Assembly (NCBI RefSeq): GCF_900090045.1
Contig: NC_041787.1
Coordinates: forward strand, 1,570,001 to 1,634,000
Length of the DNA: 64,000 nt
Direction of reading: 5' to 3'
Source: Plasmodium malariae
Lineage: Eukaryota; Apicomplexa; Aconoidasida; Haemosporida; Plasmodiidae
Position 1 is the stretch's first letter. Every line of letters begins with the position of its first letter. The position numbers and the translations under genes are program-made. Under the pieces are notes generated by a model. It did no database searches and had not been told where the DNA came from. It saw only the letters and a list, made by a program, of their open reading frames with translations. Below, in pieces: positions 22,986 through 37,400 of the stretch.

Positions 22986-25900
22986 TTTAAAAAATTTTTA
23001 ATATAAAATGGATTAAACATAAAATATTAATTTTTTAAAACAGTATATAGCTTTATATGGTACGAAAAGAAGAAAATGTTCAGAAACTATTGGGATTTTG
23101 CATAATTTAAAATTATGCAAATTAAATGAATATCAGAAATGATATAGCATACGCAAATATGCAAAAATAAAACAGTAGGAAAAATAGTAAAAATAAAATA
23201 ATCGCATATATGACAAACATTTAAAGATGCAAAATTACGAAAAAGTGCTTTTAACACGAGAGGAAAATAAAAATATATCAACATTGAAGAAATATATTTC
23301 TCTTAAAATTTGAGTATTTTTGAGAATATATAAATAATGCTAAATATATTTTGTTAAACATTAACTTAATTCCTTAATTATTTTATTTTATTTTTTATCT
23401 TTCTCGTTAATTTGTATATGTTTATAAAATTGAAATTTGTAAAACTAAAGAATATTTAGATTAAAATTAAAATTTTTCTTTTTATGAGATATTTACAACT
23501 AAACTTATTAGTAATCCCAATTTTTTTTTTTTTTTCGAAATAATCATTTCACATATTTTGTTTTTAAAAAGGATTAAGCAATTAAGTGGATTTTCTTGCA
23601 AAGATGGGTGCATTGTACAAATAATAAAATAATAAGAATGATTAAAAATTACAATTTTAAAACATTTTTGTTTTGTATTAGTGTAATATATTATGTAATA
23701 TACATGTGTAACACTCTAATTCATTTGAAAAGATTCTTTTTTTGTTTTTTTTCTTATCTTTGTTGAAAGTATTTTAAAAATAACAAATTAAAAAAATGTA
23801 ACACTTCAATAAAGATATTAGTATATAAGCATATAAATTTAAGATTTAAATAAATATCTTTTTTTTAATTTTCTAATGTAATACTCTAAAAGAAAAATTA
23901 TTAATAAAAATTACGCTTCTCGTGAAAACAAAAAATATGCTCTTAATTTTTGTGTAATTTTATGGTATACATTTTCTAGAAATAATATTTGTGGAATAAA
24001 CTAGAAATACATTAAAAAAAAATTAAATCATTTTTAAATTATATAAGAACTATATATATACTGCTATTGAACAGAAAATAACAATAAAAAAAAAAAAATA
24101 AAAAAAGCTAAGAAAATAGACTCGTTCATTATTTTCAATTTTTTTTTTTTTATGTAAATTTATCATTTAGATACGACTACAGTTGAAAAAGAATTATAAT
24201 TTATTGGTTTCATTCTATTTGTTAATTCTTAATACTAAGATGGGCCATATATTTGTAAAAAGATTTATTAAAATATTGCAAATATTGAAATAATTTGAAA
24301 AAATGTAAGATAAAATTAACAGAATATGCAAAGTAAAATGCACATCACTATGATATCACGTGTTGGTACTTGGTGCACTATAATATGTATATAAATTCTC
24401 ATTATAACTCTTTCTAGTGTTTCTTCAAATTTTGCGATATACCTATTTATGTTTATTTCGTATGTAGATGCTGTAATTTGATGAGTGTGTAATTAAAAAA
24501 TTGTTTCTTTTTATTTTATATTAAAAAAAAATATAATAATAATTATAATAATATATAATGATTTAGTAATGTTGGAGATTTCTTCGGTGGGTTTTTTCTT
24601 TTTTTCATTTTTTTTAAATATCGCGGCTAGCTAAAAATATACTGTATTAAATATATTTTTTCAAATTAAAAAAAAGAGAGTTACAATTAATGTACGATAA
24701 ATTATTAATATCATGCAAGAATTAAGACCGATAATACTATAATTTTTTTTTTTTTTTTATATTTATTATAATTTATGTGAATATTAACGACAATAAAAAT
24801 AAAAAAAAGAAGACCAAAAAAAATTATCATATAAATTTTACTTTAGTTATGAAGAAAAGTGTACAATATTTTTTTTTAATGCATTATAAACTTATATATA
24901 AATTAAAATGCTCTCACATTATTGTATCATAAAATAACGATAATTTTAGTGAAGAAGAAATAATTTTAATATTCATTATTTTGGTTTTATTTTTATTTCC
25001 ACATAATATTGTTTGTCTACAACTTATATAATTTAAAATATAATTTTACGCTTAATTTATGACTTGTTCAATTATTAATTACAATAAAAGACTTTCAAAA
25101 AGTTTAAAAAAGAGTTTTTGGGATAAATATATAACCCTTGCACATCATGGGAATAGAAGAACAATAACATGCGTACACATGTAAATACCTATATCAATAT
25201 AGATATATATATATTTATTTACAGAGTTACATATTTGCATTATTTTATAGAAACAAATGTTATGAATATGCTTGATATTTCACCAAAAACAGCTATATCA
25301 CGATAATTTTTCACAGAATAAGAAACATGTATAATATATTACATAGATAAATATTAAATGCAAACAGTTCAAAAGTAATAAGACAAAAAGTGTTTTTATA
25401 TTGATGTATTTAATTTAAACAATTAGAAGCACTGTCCTTTTTTCAAATTCTAAAAATAAAAAATTGTTTTAAGGTTTAATAAAAAATTTATATCTGTATT
25501 TTACTATCCTGTTTTAACAGTATATGTAAATAATTTACAATAGAGAAACATAACGTACGTTTTATAATGGGACGACTACAAGGAAAATGCAACTTAGAAT
25601 AAATTTTTAACAACATGCAATCAAAATAATTCTCATATCAACTCATAATAATATTGAGTTGCGCATTTAAATAAATTTCATTTGACTACTTTTATATATT
25701 GTAAAAATATTAAAAGATTAAAAAATTAAGAAACTTCAAATAGTAAGAAAAAATTATGCTGTGTAATTTATTTATATTTCAATAATATAATAATTTATAA
25801 TTTTTTCCTTTTTTTCCCTTAAATTTTTTTATAGCAATAAATGCGTGCATATTTTTAAAAATATTATTATTAAAAAAACAAAATTTTTTAAAATATATAT

Positions 25901-26897
25901 GCTGCAATTAATGAAAAATACTTATTTCGTTAATTGTAAAGCAACATAAATTAAAAGATTAATTAAAAATATATTGGAAATAAAAATAAATATGAAGTTC
26001 TATTTTCACAAAAATAAAAAAAAAAAACAAAACAAAAATAGGAAAAGGAAAAGGAAAAAAAAGGTGTAGAGTTTAAAACGATTTACTTTACTTTTGTTAT
26101 ATATTTTTTTATAGACATTAATATTAATTAAAAGAAAATGTAATTTTATTAATATATATTTTCCTTTATATTTTTTTATATGTTATATTAAATCAATGAT
26201 AAAATATAAAATATACAATAATTCATGATACTAAATAATTATCAACACGTAAAAATGTAAACATTAAACATTTAATCTAAATATGTAAATCTGTTTCTGC
26301 TTTAATTATTTTTTTTATAACATTTTTTTTTTTTTTTATATTTTTTTTTTTTTTTACTTTTTTTCGTAAATTTTTTTTTTTTTTACATTTTTTAATCAAT
26401 ATGTTTTATTATATATAATATTTTGTTGCGTTTGCAGAAGAAGAGGAAAGGTATTCTTTATCTAAATGAAGTGACGATCAAGAATATAAATTTTTTTCTT
26501 TAATTTTTACTATAATAAAACAATTACAAGATATATACATTCATATATATATATACATGTGATATACATATATACGTATACAATGTACGTTTACATAAAC
26601 ATGTACTAATACATATATATATATTTATACATGAAAATAATTCTTTAAAAAATAGAAGCTTCTCCAACTTTAAAAGTATATAAAAATTATGTTCGGAAAT
26701 AAAAGAAGTAATTAAAAAACATAACAAGGAATATGCAAAGAAAGGATTATAACATATTTCAAGAAATTAAAAAAAATAAAATGTTTAACCAAATAAATAT
26801 AAGAAACACTCGAAGTTAAAAAATTTTTTCGGATGTATTCATTAGAAAAGATAGAACATAAAATTAACCAGGCAAAATTAGTATTTCTCAAGACAAA
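22986..26897. other. Long divergent intergenic region, no gene seen
   Basis: 3.9 kb between the head-to-head DEK-C-like gene (minus) and the Eaf1-like gene (plus). Composition is extremely A/T-rich, with many A and T runs (e.g. 26325-26390) and no open frame longer than about 70 codons. I saw no tRNA, snRNA or other RNA motif. It presumably holds both promoters and long 5' UTRs. Confidence 0.6.
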
Positions 26898-29800
26898 ATG
26901 AATTCTAATAAAAATGTTATTAAAGTATATAGGTATTATAGGAGTAATGACCACAAAAAAGTTTTAAAGTATGATATTCATCCATTTAAAGATGTTAAAA
27001 TGGCTGTTTTAAACTATTTTGTTAAAAAACAAATTATTCATAAAAAAACACACACTAAGCGCAACCGCAAATGTAATATTTTTTTCTTTAATTTAATTAA
27101 TTACAGAAAATATAAAAAAGGAATCATATTGATACTTTTAGCTTATTTTCAAATGATATACGATATAATTTTATTTTTAATTAAAATATACATTTCTATT
27201 TATATATGTTATATATATAATTTTAAAAAGTTATGGTTTTTGTTATTATGTAATTGTTCTGGTTATGTATTCAAGAAATATAAATATTATATTTTAAATA
27301 AAGTAAGTAGAAAAGGTAAAAATATATATGTAGAAATAAAGAAAGGAGAAGAAAAAGACAAAAAAATATTATCAATTATCAATTCAAATAAAGTAGCAAA
27401 AAATTGTTACATGTACTACTACGATATTGATAATAATAAGTCTGTAAAGCTATTTAAAAGAAATAGCTGTATTTATTGTGTTTTAAGTAAATTTAATATT
27501 GATATATTTTTTTGTTTCAAGGGGAAATCTTTTTTTTCCTTAATAATAAAGGATGAAATTACAAAGAGTAAGAAAACATTCCGATGTAGTATGTGCCGCA
27601 AAAATTATAATAGTAATAATAATAGTCTTTTGAATAATAGTCATGAGAATATGACTAACTGCAATACATGCTATAGTAATAATCGTCCTAGTTACATTGG
27701 AAAAGTAACATATGTTTGCGTAAAAATTAAAAATAAAGAAATTCAACTAACATCTTTTCATGTACGCAGAAAATGGAATTACAGAAAAGCTGTAAAAGGC
27801 ACATTTAAAAAAAATGTATATAATGTAATAATATATTGTAAAAATGCGCATAATTATTTTAAGAGAAGAAATATAATTAATTACAGTAGAATATGTTTTA
27901 GTAATATAATTAAAAATTTAATAAATATAGACGTGCAAGAAGTTAACTATTATCATCTTCTTTGTTATAGAATGTATGATGTTAATGAAGCAGATGATAG
28001 TGGTTTATGCAATACGTGTAATATTTCACATAAAAATACTTTATCAGAAGTGAGAGTAAGGGAAAATGTTTTTATTGACAAAATAGAAGAGATAATTAAG
28101 AAACCACTGAATTTTTTTTTAATGAAAATTATAAAAGATTTTAATAAAAACACATATTCAATAATTCTTACAAAGGAACTTCATAATGTAAATGAATCAA
28201 CGTTAATAATATGTTTTAATATTTTTAAAGTAATAATTATTCAAAAGTTAATTAAAGTTAATATTGTTATATACTACATAAAATTTATAATAAATAGGGC
28301 GTTAAAATATAATATGAAAAAAAAAAAGGAATTAAAGATGATAAGAAATTTGTGTTATAATTCGTTACGTAGTAAGGAATTTTATATTGTAATAAAATAT
28401 GGTACAATTATAAATATATTAAAAGAATATTTTATAAATTTCTTTTTTATATTTCTGATTAATAATTTACTTTTTTCCGTTATATTGTTAATATATAAAT
28501 TTAATTACTTAATTTACTATGTCCTTTTGAATAAACAATATTTTCAAAAATCACAAAAAAATTACTCCTGTTCAATTATAAAAACAAGGAGAAATTCTAT
28601 GTGTATTTTTGAGTTGTTATTTATTTATAATATTGAGTTAAATGTAAAAAAAGTTAATGAAAAAACATATATATCATCCGCAGCAGAAAGGGAAGAACTG
28701 GAAATGGGTGAAAATGTGCACAATTTAAGGAAAAGCCAAAACGAAAATTTGGAAATTAATTTAAAATATTGTAAAATAATGAATGTAAATATGATAATGA
28801 GTTTTCATATGAATATGAATTTAAAAAGTGTTCATAATAAATTAAGAAAGGATGGAAAATATAGAAGAAAGAAAAAAAAAAAAAAACGTTTGAACAGGAT
28901 TACGAACATTGAGAGGAACTTAAGAAAAATAAAGAAACTCTCCCCATTATCAGAAGATTGTTTTAATTATGCATACTTTAAGAATTTAATGAGGAAAAAA
29001 AATAGTCTTTATATTTTTGTGTTAAACTGTTTTAAAAATATTCTTTTGAAATATAAACACATGAAGGTGCTACACCTTAAATTGGGGTGGCGGAAATGTG
29101 GAAGTGATGTTAAGAATCCCATGAACATTTTCTTTGAGAAAACATACTCTAGTAAATGTAGCAATCGCAGTAGTCGTATTAATTGTAACAACTGTAGCTA
29201 CCATAGCAATCGTAGTAATCACAGCAATCGTAGCAGTTGTAGTAATCATAGCAACCGTATTGATCATAGCAATTGCAGCAATGAAGATAACAATGGTAAC
29301 AACATAAGAGATAGCAACAACAGTAGTAACAGAGACAGCGGTAGCAATAACAGCAAGGGTACGAACAACAATAGCAGTAGCAATACAAATAGCAATGGTA
29401 ATACCAATGCCAACAGTAACAATGCAAGTGGCAGTAACTACAGGGGAGGTAGTAACCAGTGCAAAGGGGATAACGGTAAGAATAGTAATAATGGGGATGA
29501 TGACAATGAAGAGGGTGATGAGGAGAATAATAAGAAGAAGAAAAACAGAGATGAAATGGATGAAAAAAACAACGAAGATGCTAATAACAGCAGCAAAAAA
29601 AATAGTAACAATAACAACAACAATGAAAATGACAATAATGTGAAGGAAAATAAAAACGAATATGGGCTTCAAAATAAACAGGATAATGAACATCAAAATA
29701 AAAACGAAAGTGCACATCAAAATAAACGCTCAAATGAAAACATCAACTTAGTGGATAAAAAAAAGAAAAACGAAAAAAGTAAGAGCACAGAAAACAAAGG

Positions 29801-31454
29801 TAAAGGGGAAAACCCAAATGGTGATATAAGCCAAGTAATTTTAGGAAAAGAAGATATTCCTTCAGTTAATAATAATTCTTCCCTATTAATAACTGAAAAA
29901 AAGGAAACGAGTAAAAGAAAAAAAGAAAAAAAGATAGGGAAAAAAAATTGTTATCAAGAAAAAAATGATAAATACTCATTGAATCTTCTTATTGCAGAAA
30001 ATGCATACAAAATTATAAAAAATGGAAGAACATACAAACAGCAAGAGCCACTTCATAATTTTCAAACACATAATAATTTTATGTTGAAAGAAATGGTATG
30101 GATGAGTATAGATTATTATGAAGAAAAAAGATGGAAAAGAAATGTTTCCAAAAGATTTAGTTACCTGATGAATAATCATTTTGAAGAAAGGAAAAAAAAA
30201 GATAAATATTTTATATCGTCTCAAATATCAAATGATATTAAAATGTTTTGGTTTTTTATATTAAATGAAATTAGACCTGATTTAGTTCCAATAGATCTAG
30301 ATCATAAAATTAAAAACAAGCATGTTTTAAAGAAAGATTTCTTTAAATCAATTAAAAAAAATTTACAAATAGAAGAAAATAATTTTCAAGTTGATAGGAA
30401 TAATATCTCGTTAAATAAGCAGTGCACCACAAATGTAAATCAATTTTTAACGAATAGCGATGCATCGGACAGAAGGGGAAAAAAGTACCAAACGGACCAA
30501 ACAGGAGAAAACTCCAAGCGTAATTCTGATACGCTTTCTAAAGATTCTAACCCAAGTAGTATATTCGACATTGCTTGCAACATGCTCACATTTAATTTTA
30601 TGAATAAGAAGAAAGATGATCAGAGTTGTAACGATCTTAATCTTACTACAAATAGGAATAACAAAAGTGGTAGTATGTACAATTCACCAAATAGTACAAA
30701 CATTGATACGAATGGAGATTCTTTGAACATTCGGAAGAATAACGATAGTAATAATGGTAATGATATGAGTGATATTAATGAAAGTGCTAATGGTGACTAT
30801 AATAATGATAGTAGTAATTGCAGTGGTGGAAATAGTGGTAATAATTACGTACATGCTTTGGATGAAAAATTCATAGCTGCCTTTGAAAATTATGAACAGC
30901 GTTTTATGAATATTGAGGAAAATGTAAATAAGGAACTACTATATAAACATGAATATAGTATTAATAAAAGAGGGTTTAAGAGTTCCGAAAATTTTAACAT
31001 TGATGAACATATGAAACAAAATACTCTTCATTACAATGAAGAATATAATTATTACTACGCAGATTGGAATAACTATCTACATATAAGTAATCACTTGTTT
31101 ATTTATTGTTTACTTTTTATGAGTATTTCTCTCATTGAAGTTAATGAAAATATTTTTTATCAAAATGATCACATTTTAAATGATAGTGAAGTAGAGCACC
31201 CAAATGAAGGGAATGATTATTTAACCCTAACAGGAAACCGTTCGAATTTGATGATAAGAGATAATGATATGAAACAAGAATGTTATCACCCAAAGCATAG
31301 CAAGAAAAAGAAAAAGGAAAAAAAAGAGTATAATGCTGCTGGTGAGTATGAACAAGGGGAAGTAGAAGAAGCACAAGGTGAACAGGATGACGAAGAGGAA
31401 CAAGAAGAACAAGAACAGATGGAAGGGCGTGAAGAACTGAAAGAACAGAAGGAT

Positions 31455-31492
<38 letters not shown>

Positions 31493-34400
31493 GGAAGAGA
31501 TCGAACCAAAAGAAGGGCACAGAGGAGAACAAACGAAGGAAGGTCAACTACTTAAACTAAAAATAGTAGATAAGGAAATCAAGAGCGAAGCGGATGAATT
31601 TGACGAGGAGGTATATAAAGAATACAAACAATATGAAAACAAATATCAAAAAATATACCAAGTTGATGTTAATGATAATAGGGATAATGATAATCTAAGA
31701 AATAACTATAGCTTCCATAATAGCAAGAATTATATGGATTATTATGAAAATATGAAACATTCAGACAATAACGTTTTGAGACTTCCTCCTTTAAACAATG
31801 GAAATGTTAAAGAGTTAATTGTGATACCTTATTCCTCTGTTGATAATATAATAAACAAAGAAACGTATGTATTAGGAGGGGAAAAAAATATAAATGAATA
31901 TGTTAACGAAATAAAACAAAAGAATGTAAACTTTTTTATGAACCATATGGAATTGTATGGAGGGCAAATATATCCTTTCGAATTTGGATATATTGATGAT
32001 TTTTATAATGATATTCGTTTGCCTTTAATGAATTTATCAGAATACGATGAATTCACTTTTTTTTTATATTTATTTTATATAAAAAATTCTCCGCATATAT
32101 TAAAAAAGCAAATGAAAAAAGAAAAAAAAAAACGCAAAAAAGACTTTCCAGATATAACATCAGCAAAGAAAAGAACACCCAGGCGTAAATTGAACAAAGT
32201 AGAAAACGAAAAGGATATAGAAATTATTGAGGAATATGAAAAAGTATCAGCAAATGAACGTATTTTAATGAATGTAGAAGAAGAAATTATTTCACAACAG
32301 GAAATAAATTGCGTAGAAGAAGAAAAGCAGGTTATGCCCTATAAACAAGAAGAGAAGGAAAATGGTTATGTAAATAAAATTACACAAAAAGATGATGTAC
32401 AACTGTCAAAGGAGAATACTCTTTTTGTTGAGGAGCACGTTGAAGAGAATTTGAAGGAGTGGAACGAAAAGAGGGAAGAGTGGGCCATGGACGAAATTAT
32501 TTTTCTTCTCATTTTGACCAAGACATATATGAAGTACATAAATATTGAAGAAGTCAAAAAGGGGGGGGAAATGGAGGAAGCGCAAAATGTGGTTGAAGTG
32601 GTAAAAAAGAAAAACATTGACAATAAGAACTTCATTACAATGATCTGCTCAGAAGAGGAAAAAAAAATTGAAAAAAATTTACCAAGTGACAATTCAACGG
32701 GTAATAATATAATATCAATGAGTAGTATATTGGATGAACGAAAGGTGGATGAAGATGAGCACAGAAATCATTTACATAAATGTAATGGCATGAGAAACGA
32801 GAAAATCAATGTTAATGAAGGAATATATGTTGAAATGGAAGAACATAGGAGTATTGAGATGAACAGTGTGAACAACTCAGTTGTGTTTACCCCTGATAAT
32901 AACGAAATAGATAATGGTATTGAAATTTTCGAGAATAAAAATTTTGAGGAAAAAATCAAAATGATTGTCGGTGACACATTTAAAAATATTAATTATGTTA
33001 ATAATGATAATTATGATAATTATCATAATTATCATTATTATGGTAATTTTGGTAATTATATATATCTTATAAATTGGGATATTATATCATTAGCATTAGC
33101 ATCTTATAATAAATTAAATCACATTTATGAAATAAACAGAAGCGCAAATGAGTGTAAGGATAAATTTTTATCCATCATAAAAGGAATTTCATATGAGAAT
33201 ATGAAATCATTAAATATGCATGCTGAGCACTACTTAAGTAACAAAAAAATGCGTAAAAAACCATTGAAAAAATTAAAATTTCTACCCATATTTTCGTCAA
33301 CAAGCACCACTATATTATTAGACTCTTTTAATAAATACATGAATGAAAAAATTGAGGGGTATAAGATAAGGGAAAGAAGTTGTAATAGTGAATCAGTTAG
33401 GAATTCTGATAATTTTACAGTTGATGAACAAGTTGAGCAATATGAAAAAGAGAATGAAAAAATAAGAGCACTGAAGCAACGAAAACAGGGAGATGATGTA
33501 TCTAACATAAGGGAGAAAAGTAGGGACAATAATGATGTTCTACCAGATCAAAAGAAAAGAAGAGAGTTGTTAGGTGCGTTATATAACGACTTATTAGAAG
33601 GAAACAATACAATAAATTTTATGTCGAGTATGAATAATAAAAATAGTAGCAGTTACAACGAACGGAATAGTAGTATTAACGCAGTGAATGAAATGAAGGA
33701 AGAATTGAATGATCCATATTTGCATAAAAATAGTAATGTACTTATAAATTTATATAAAAATGAAAGTTATGTTAATAATTTATTTCCGGATTTTTCCGAA
33801 AATACTAACGAATCTTCAGAAGGAGATTTGGATTGTGGAAAAGATAGCTTTTTTAGTTATAGTGACATAGAAAAATTAACATTAAAATTAAATGATTTGA
33901 CATGTATAAAATCTGAATGCTTTAAAGAAGGGTTTAAAAGTGCAAAGGAAAGAGGGAAAATGGTAATTGGAGTTAATGCGCATATGAAAGATGAAAGCGG
34001 AAGTAGTGATATGCAAAGAGGAGTAGAAAATGATAAGACAAATGAGGGTTATAAGCAATATAGAGAGGATGAGCGAATGAAACTGCGAGAGAATGTAGAA
34101 GGGGCAGTATGTGATGGTAAAAGGGAAGACAAAAGTGACTCATCAGAAAAAGAGATGCAAGAGGAACAAGAGGATCGTATGAATTATCTTCAAAAAGGAA
34201 AGGAAAAGCAGCAATTGCAAGAAAACCAAGCAAATAATACGGATGAAAATATGAAAGGGCAATACGGTGGAAGTGAAAATAAGGTAGGGAATACGTACAC
34301 AGAATATAATTTAGAAATAAAAGAAAAAAAAGTAGTAGAAGCGGTTGGAGGGGTGGAAGCAGTGGAAAGGAAAGGTGGAACAAGAATAAGGGGTAAACAC

Positions 34401-37400
34401 GATTGTGCATTGTTTGACGAAGCGAATAGTAAGGATGACTTAGGTACGTTGCACTTATCTTGCAATTCAAACGTTGTATCAGGTGAAATGATAAAGGATA
34501 AAGAGAAGAATGAAAAAAATTTACAAAATGATAAGTTAAACGGTTGGAATAGTTTAAAAAGGTGGCTGTGTTCTATATGCAAAGATAAAAGAAATGTTAA
34601 TGAATTTATATCATTACTAAAAAATAAATATATTGTAAAAAACAAAAATTTTTATAAGATCATTCAGAATTTTTTAAATAAAATAAAGCCTATTGTAGGA
34701 TATTATAATAGTTTGTTAGACGCACTAAATGGTGAACTTAATTATAAATTACCGAATAATGAATACGTCAATGACATATGTACAGAAAAAATAGATAAAG
34801 AATTTGTTAAATTTATTAAAAAAATAATTGAATATGATAAAAAAAGAAAAAAGAAAAATGTAGAGAAAATAAATAGTATATCCTATAACAGATTTTATAA
34901 TCATAATGATTTTTTTATATATTCACCAAATGAATCATATAATACTGTAAATGAATTTGCACAACAGATATTGAACTATGTTCCTTATGTTGATGACAAA
35001 AAGAAAAATAATATTAAAAATATGAGAAAACGATTTGAATGTAAAAATTTAATATCGCAAATTTTATTAGCTGATTATATTTTAGATAAATTAAAAAATT
35101 TTCCTATGGATAATTCTTTAGTAACTGCTACAAATAACAAAGTAGTTGATAAACAACTTTTAGATACACGTTTAGAAGCGTATACACAATGCATCAATGA
35201 TAATTTTAATGAAAACGATGATATATTTAAAACGGAAAATATATATACAGATATGGTTGTAGAGCAAAAGGAAGAATCATTATATAAGGAAAATTTACAT
35301 AATTGTGACATAACAATAGACGAAAACAGGGATAAAAGTGTATCTCGTGATAAAATTATTGATAAGAAAGAGATTGAGGGACCCACTCCTCCTGACCAGA
35401 AGGATTTACCGATGAGCATTTATAGAGAAATGAAGAAAGTGGAAGATGAAGTGTATGGCAAGATTTCCACACAACATACAAGTAATAAGGAGATAAGTGA
35501 AATATGGCATATTAGTAAACCCGACAATAGTGTTAACACTAGTGTTAACGATAATAGTAACAGCGATGTACCTAACAAAAGTAGTAAGAACAATGATAAT
35601 ACTAAGGTAGTCTTATGTGATGTCAATTTCACCGATTTAACAGGAAACTCCATGAACAAAGATGGACATAAGGACATTAGCAATGACTTAAGCAATAAGA
35701 ATAACAATAACGTCTGCAGTGAGGTCAGTAACCATATTATTAATGATAATTGTAACGTTAATGGTAATATCAATGGTAGCAGCAGTGGTAACAATAATAA
35801 TGATGATAAAGCCAATTTATCTGTCTGTGCGGAGCAAGCCAAAAAGAGTGAAGAATTTTTAGAAAAAGAATGTAATGTTTTTAGAATTGAATCGGAAAAT
35901 ACAGTTGATCAAGGAACCACTGCACATGTGTCTAATAATGGTCTTACACCATATAAGTTAAATGAAGAAGAACATAAATTTGAAAAATATATAGATTCAT
36001 CTCTCAATCAGAGCAATAATCTTAACAGCCAAATTAATGGTAAAAGTGACAATATTAGTAATAATATCAATAATATCAATAATATCAGTAATATTAATAA
36101 TATTAATAATAGTAGCATTAATAATAATAGTAGTGATATTAATAATAAATGCAATAGTAATAATAGCGGTAGTAATAGGAGTAAGAATAACAGCACGAAT
36201 TTGTCCAGAATTAAAGAGGAAACTCAGAAAACAAAGAAGACATCAGCAAAGTCAAAGAGATCATCTATGTCACTAATTAAATCTTATAAGGGAAGTATAA
36301 ATGAATCGTTCAATTTTGATAAACATTTAAAAAAAAACACGAAAACAGAACTGCTACTTAGTAGTAGACAGAAATCACTACCAATTAGAAACACACAGAA
36401 AGCAAATAAAACAACGAAATATAAAACATCAATAAGTGTATCTAATTTTTCACAAGATAAATTGAAGAACAATAGCATATTAAATTATGTACAGAATGGC
36501 AAAGCTTATTTGTCAAGTAAAGCACAAGCGAAAGCTCAAATGATGATGAATAAAAATAACACAATTAATAATATATCTCTTATTCAACAAGGGCCATGTT
36601 CTCAAGGAGACGCACGTATACAAAAAAACAATCCACTAGTAGACGAGAAAATGGTAAATGCGCATAATAGCAGCAGCAAAAATAATTACAATTATGATCA
36701 TAGTAGTATAAACATTAAGAGTAACGGTAGTAGTAACAATCGCAATAACAGTAGCAGTAACAGTTGCACTAATAATAATGATACATTAAATGGTCAGAAT
36801 CCCATCAGTGTTTCAAATGATCACCAATTTGTAAATAATGGTAAGTCAAATTTCCCAAATAAAAAACAGAAGTTGTTAGGTAATATATATAATAGTACTT
36901 CGAGCAAAAATTCATCAAGTGAAAATATAAACAAAAATATAATAAATCAATATGGAACCCCAATTAAAAACATTCAAGACTACTGTAATATGAACCAGTC
37001 GCCTCGAAATTTGCATAAATGTTTATCTAACACAGAAAGTATACATTCAAATGCTTCGGCAATATTACAGCAACAGGTGCAAATGTCGGGAGATTCTCAA
37101 TTTATTAGTAGGACAGATACCATGTTTAATGTGAATGCAACTAAGCCGTCGGGTAACCTACCTTCAAGTACTTTCATCAACAATAACGACAGTAACGGTA
37201 ATAACAACATCAGTAACTGTAATAATAATGTGTACATTTTTTCGAGGCAAGGTAACGAAGATGGTAAAACCATTACCCCAATACATGCTTTTTCACAGAA
37301 CAGTAAGCACATTCCTATAAATGCTAGTAACAACCAAGTGCTTTGTAACAAATCGATATTGTACGAAAGTGCAGAATTAGCTACGAAGCAAATGGCTGCA

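Noticed and set aside
29070..29720. Minus-strand frames of 216 and 82 codons (Ile/Val/Thr- and Cys/Tyr-rich)
   Set aside because: Antisense shadow of Asn/Ser codon repeats in the Eaf1-like gene.
33973..34645. Minus-strand frames of 165 and 151 codons
   Set aside because: Antisense to low-complexity coding sequence of the Eaf1-like gene with no independent support.
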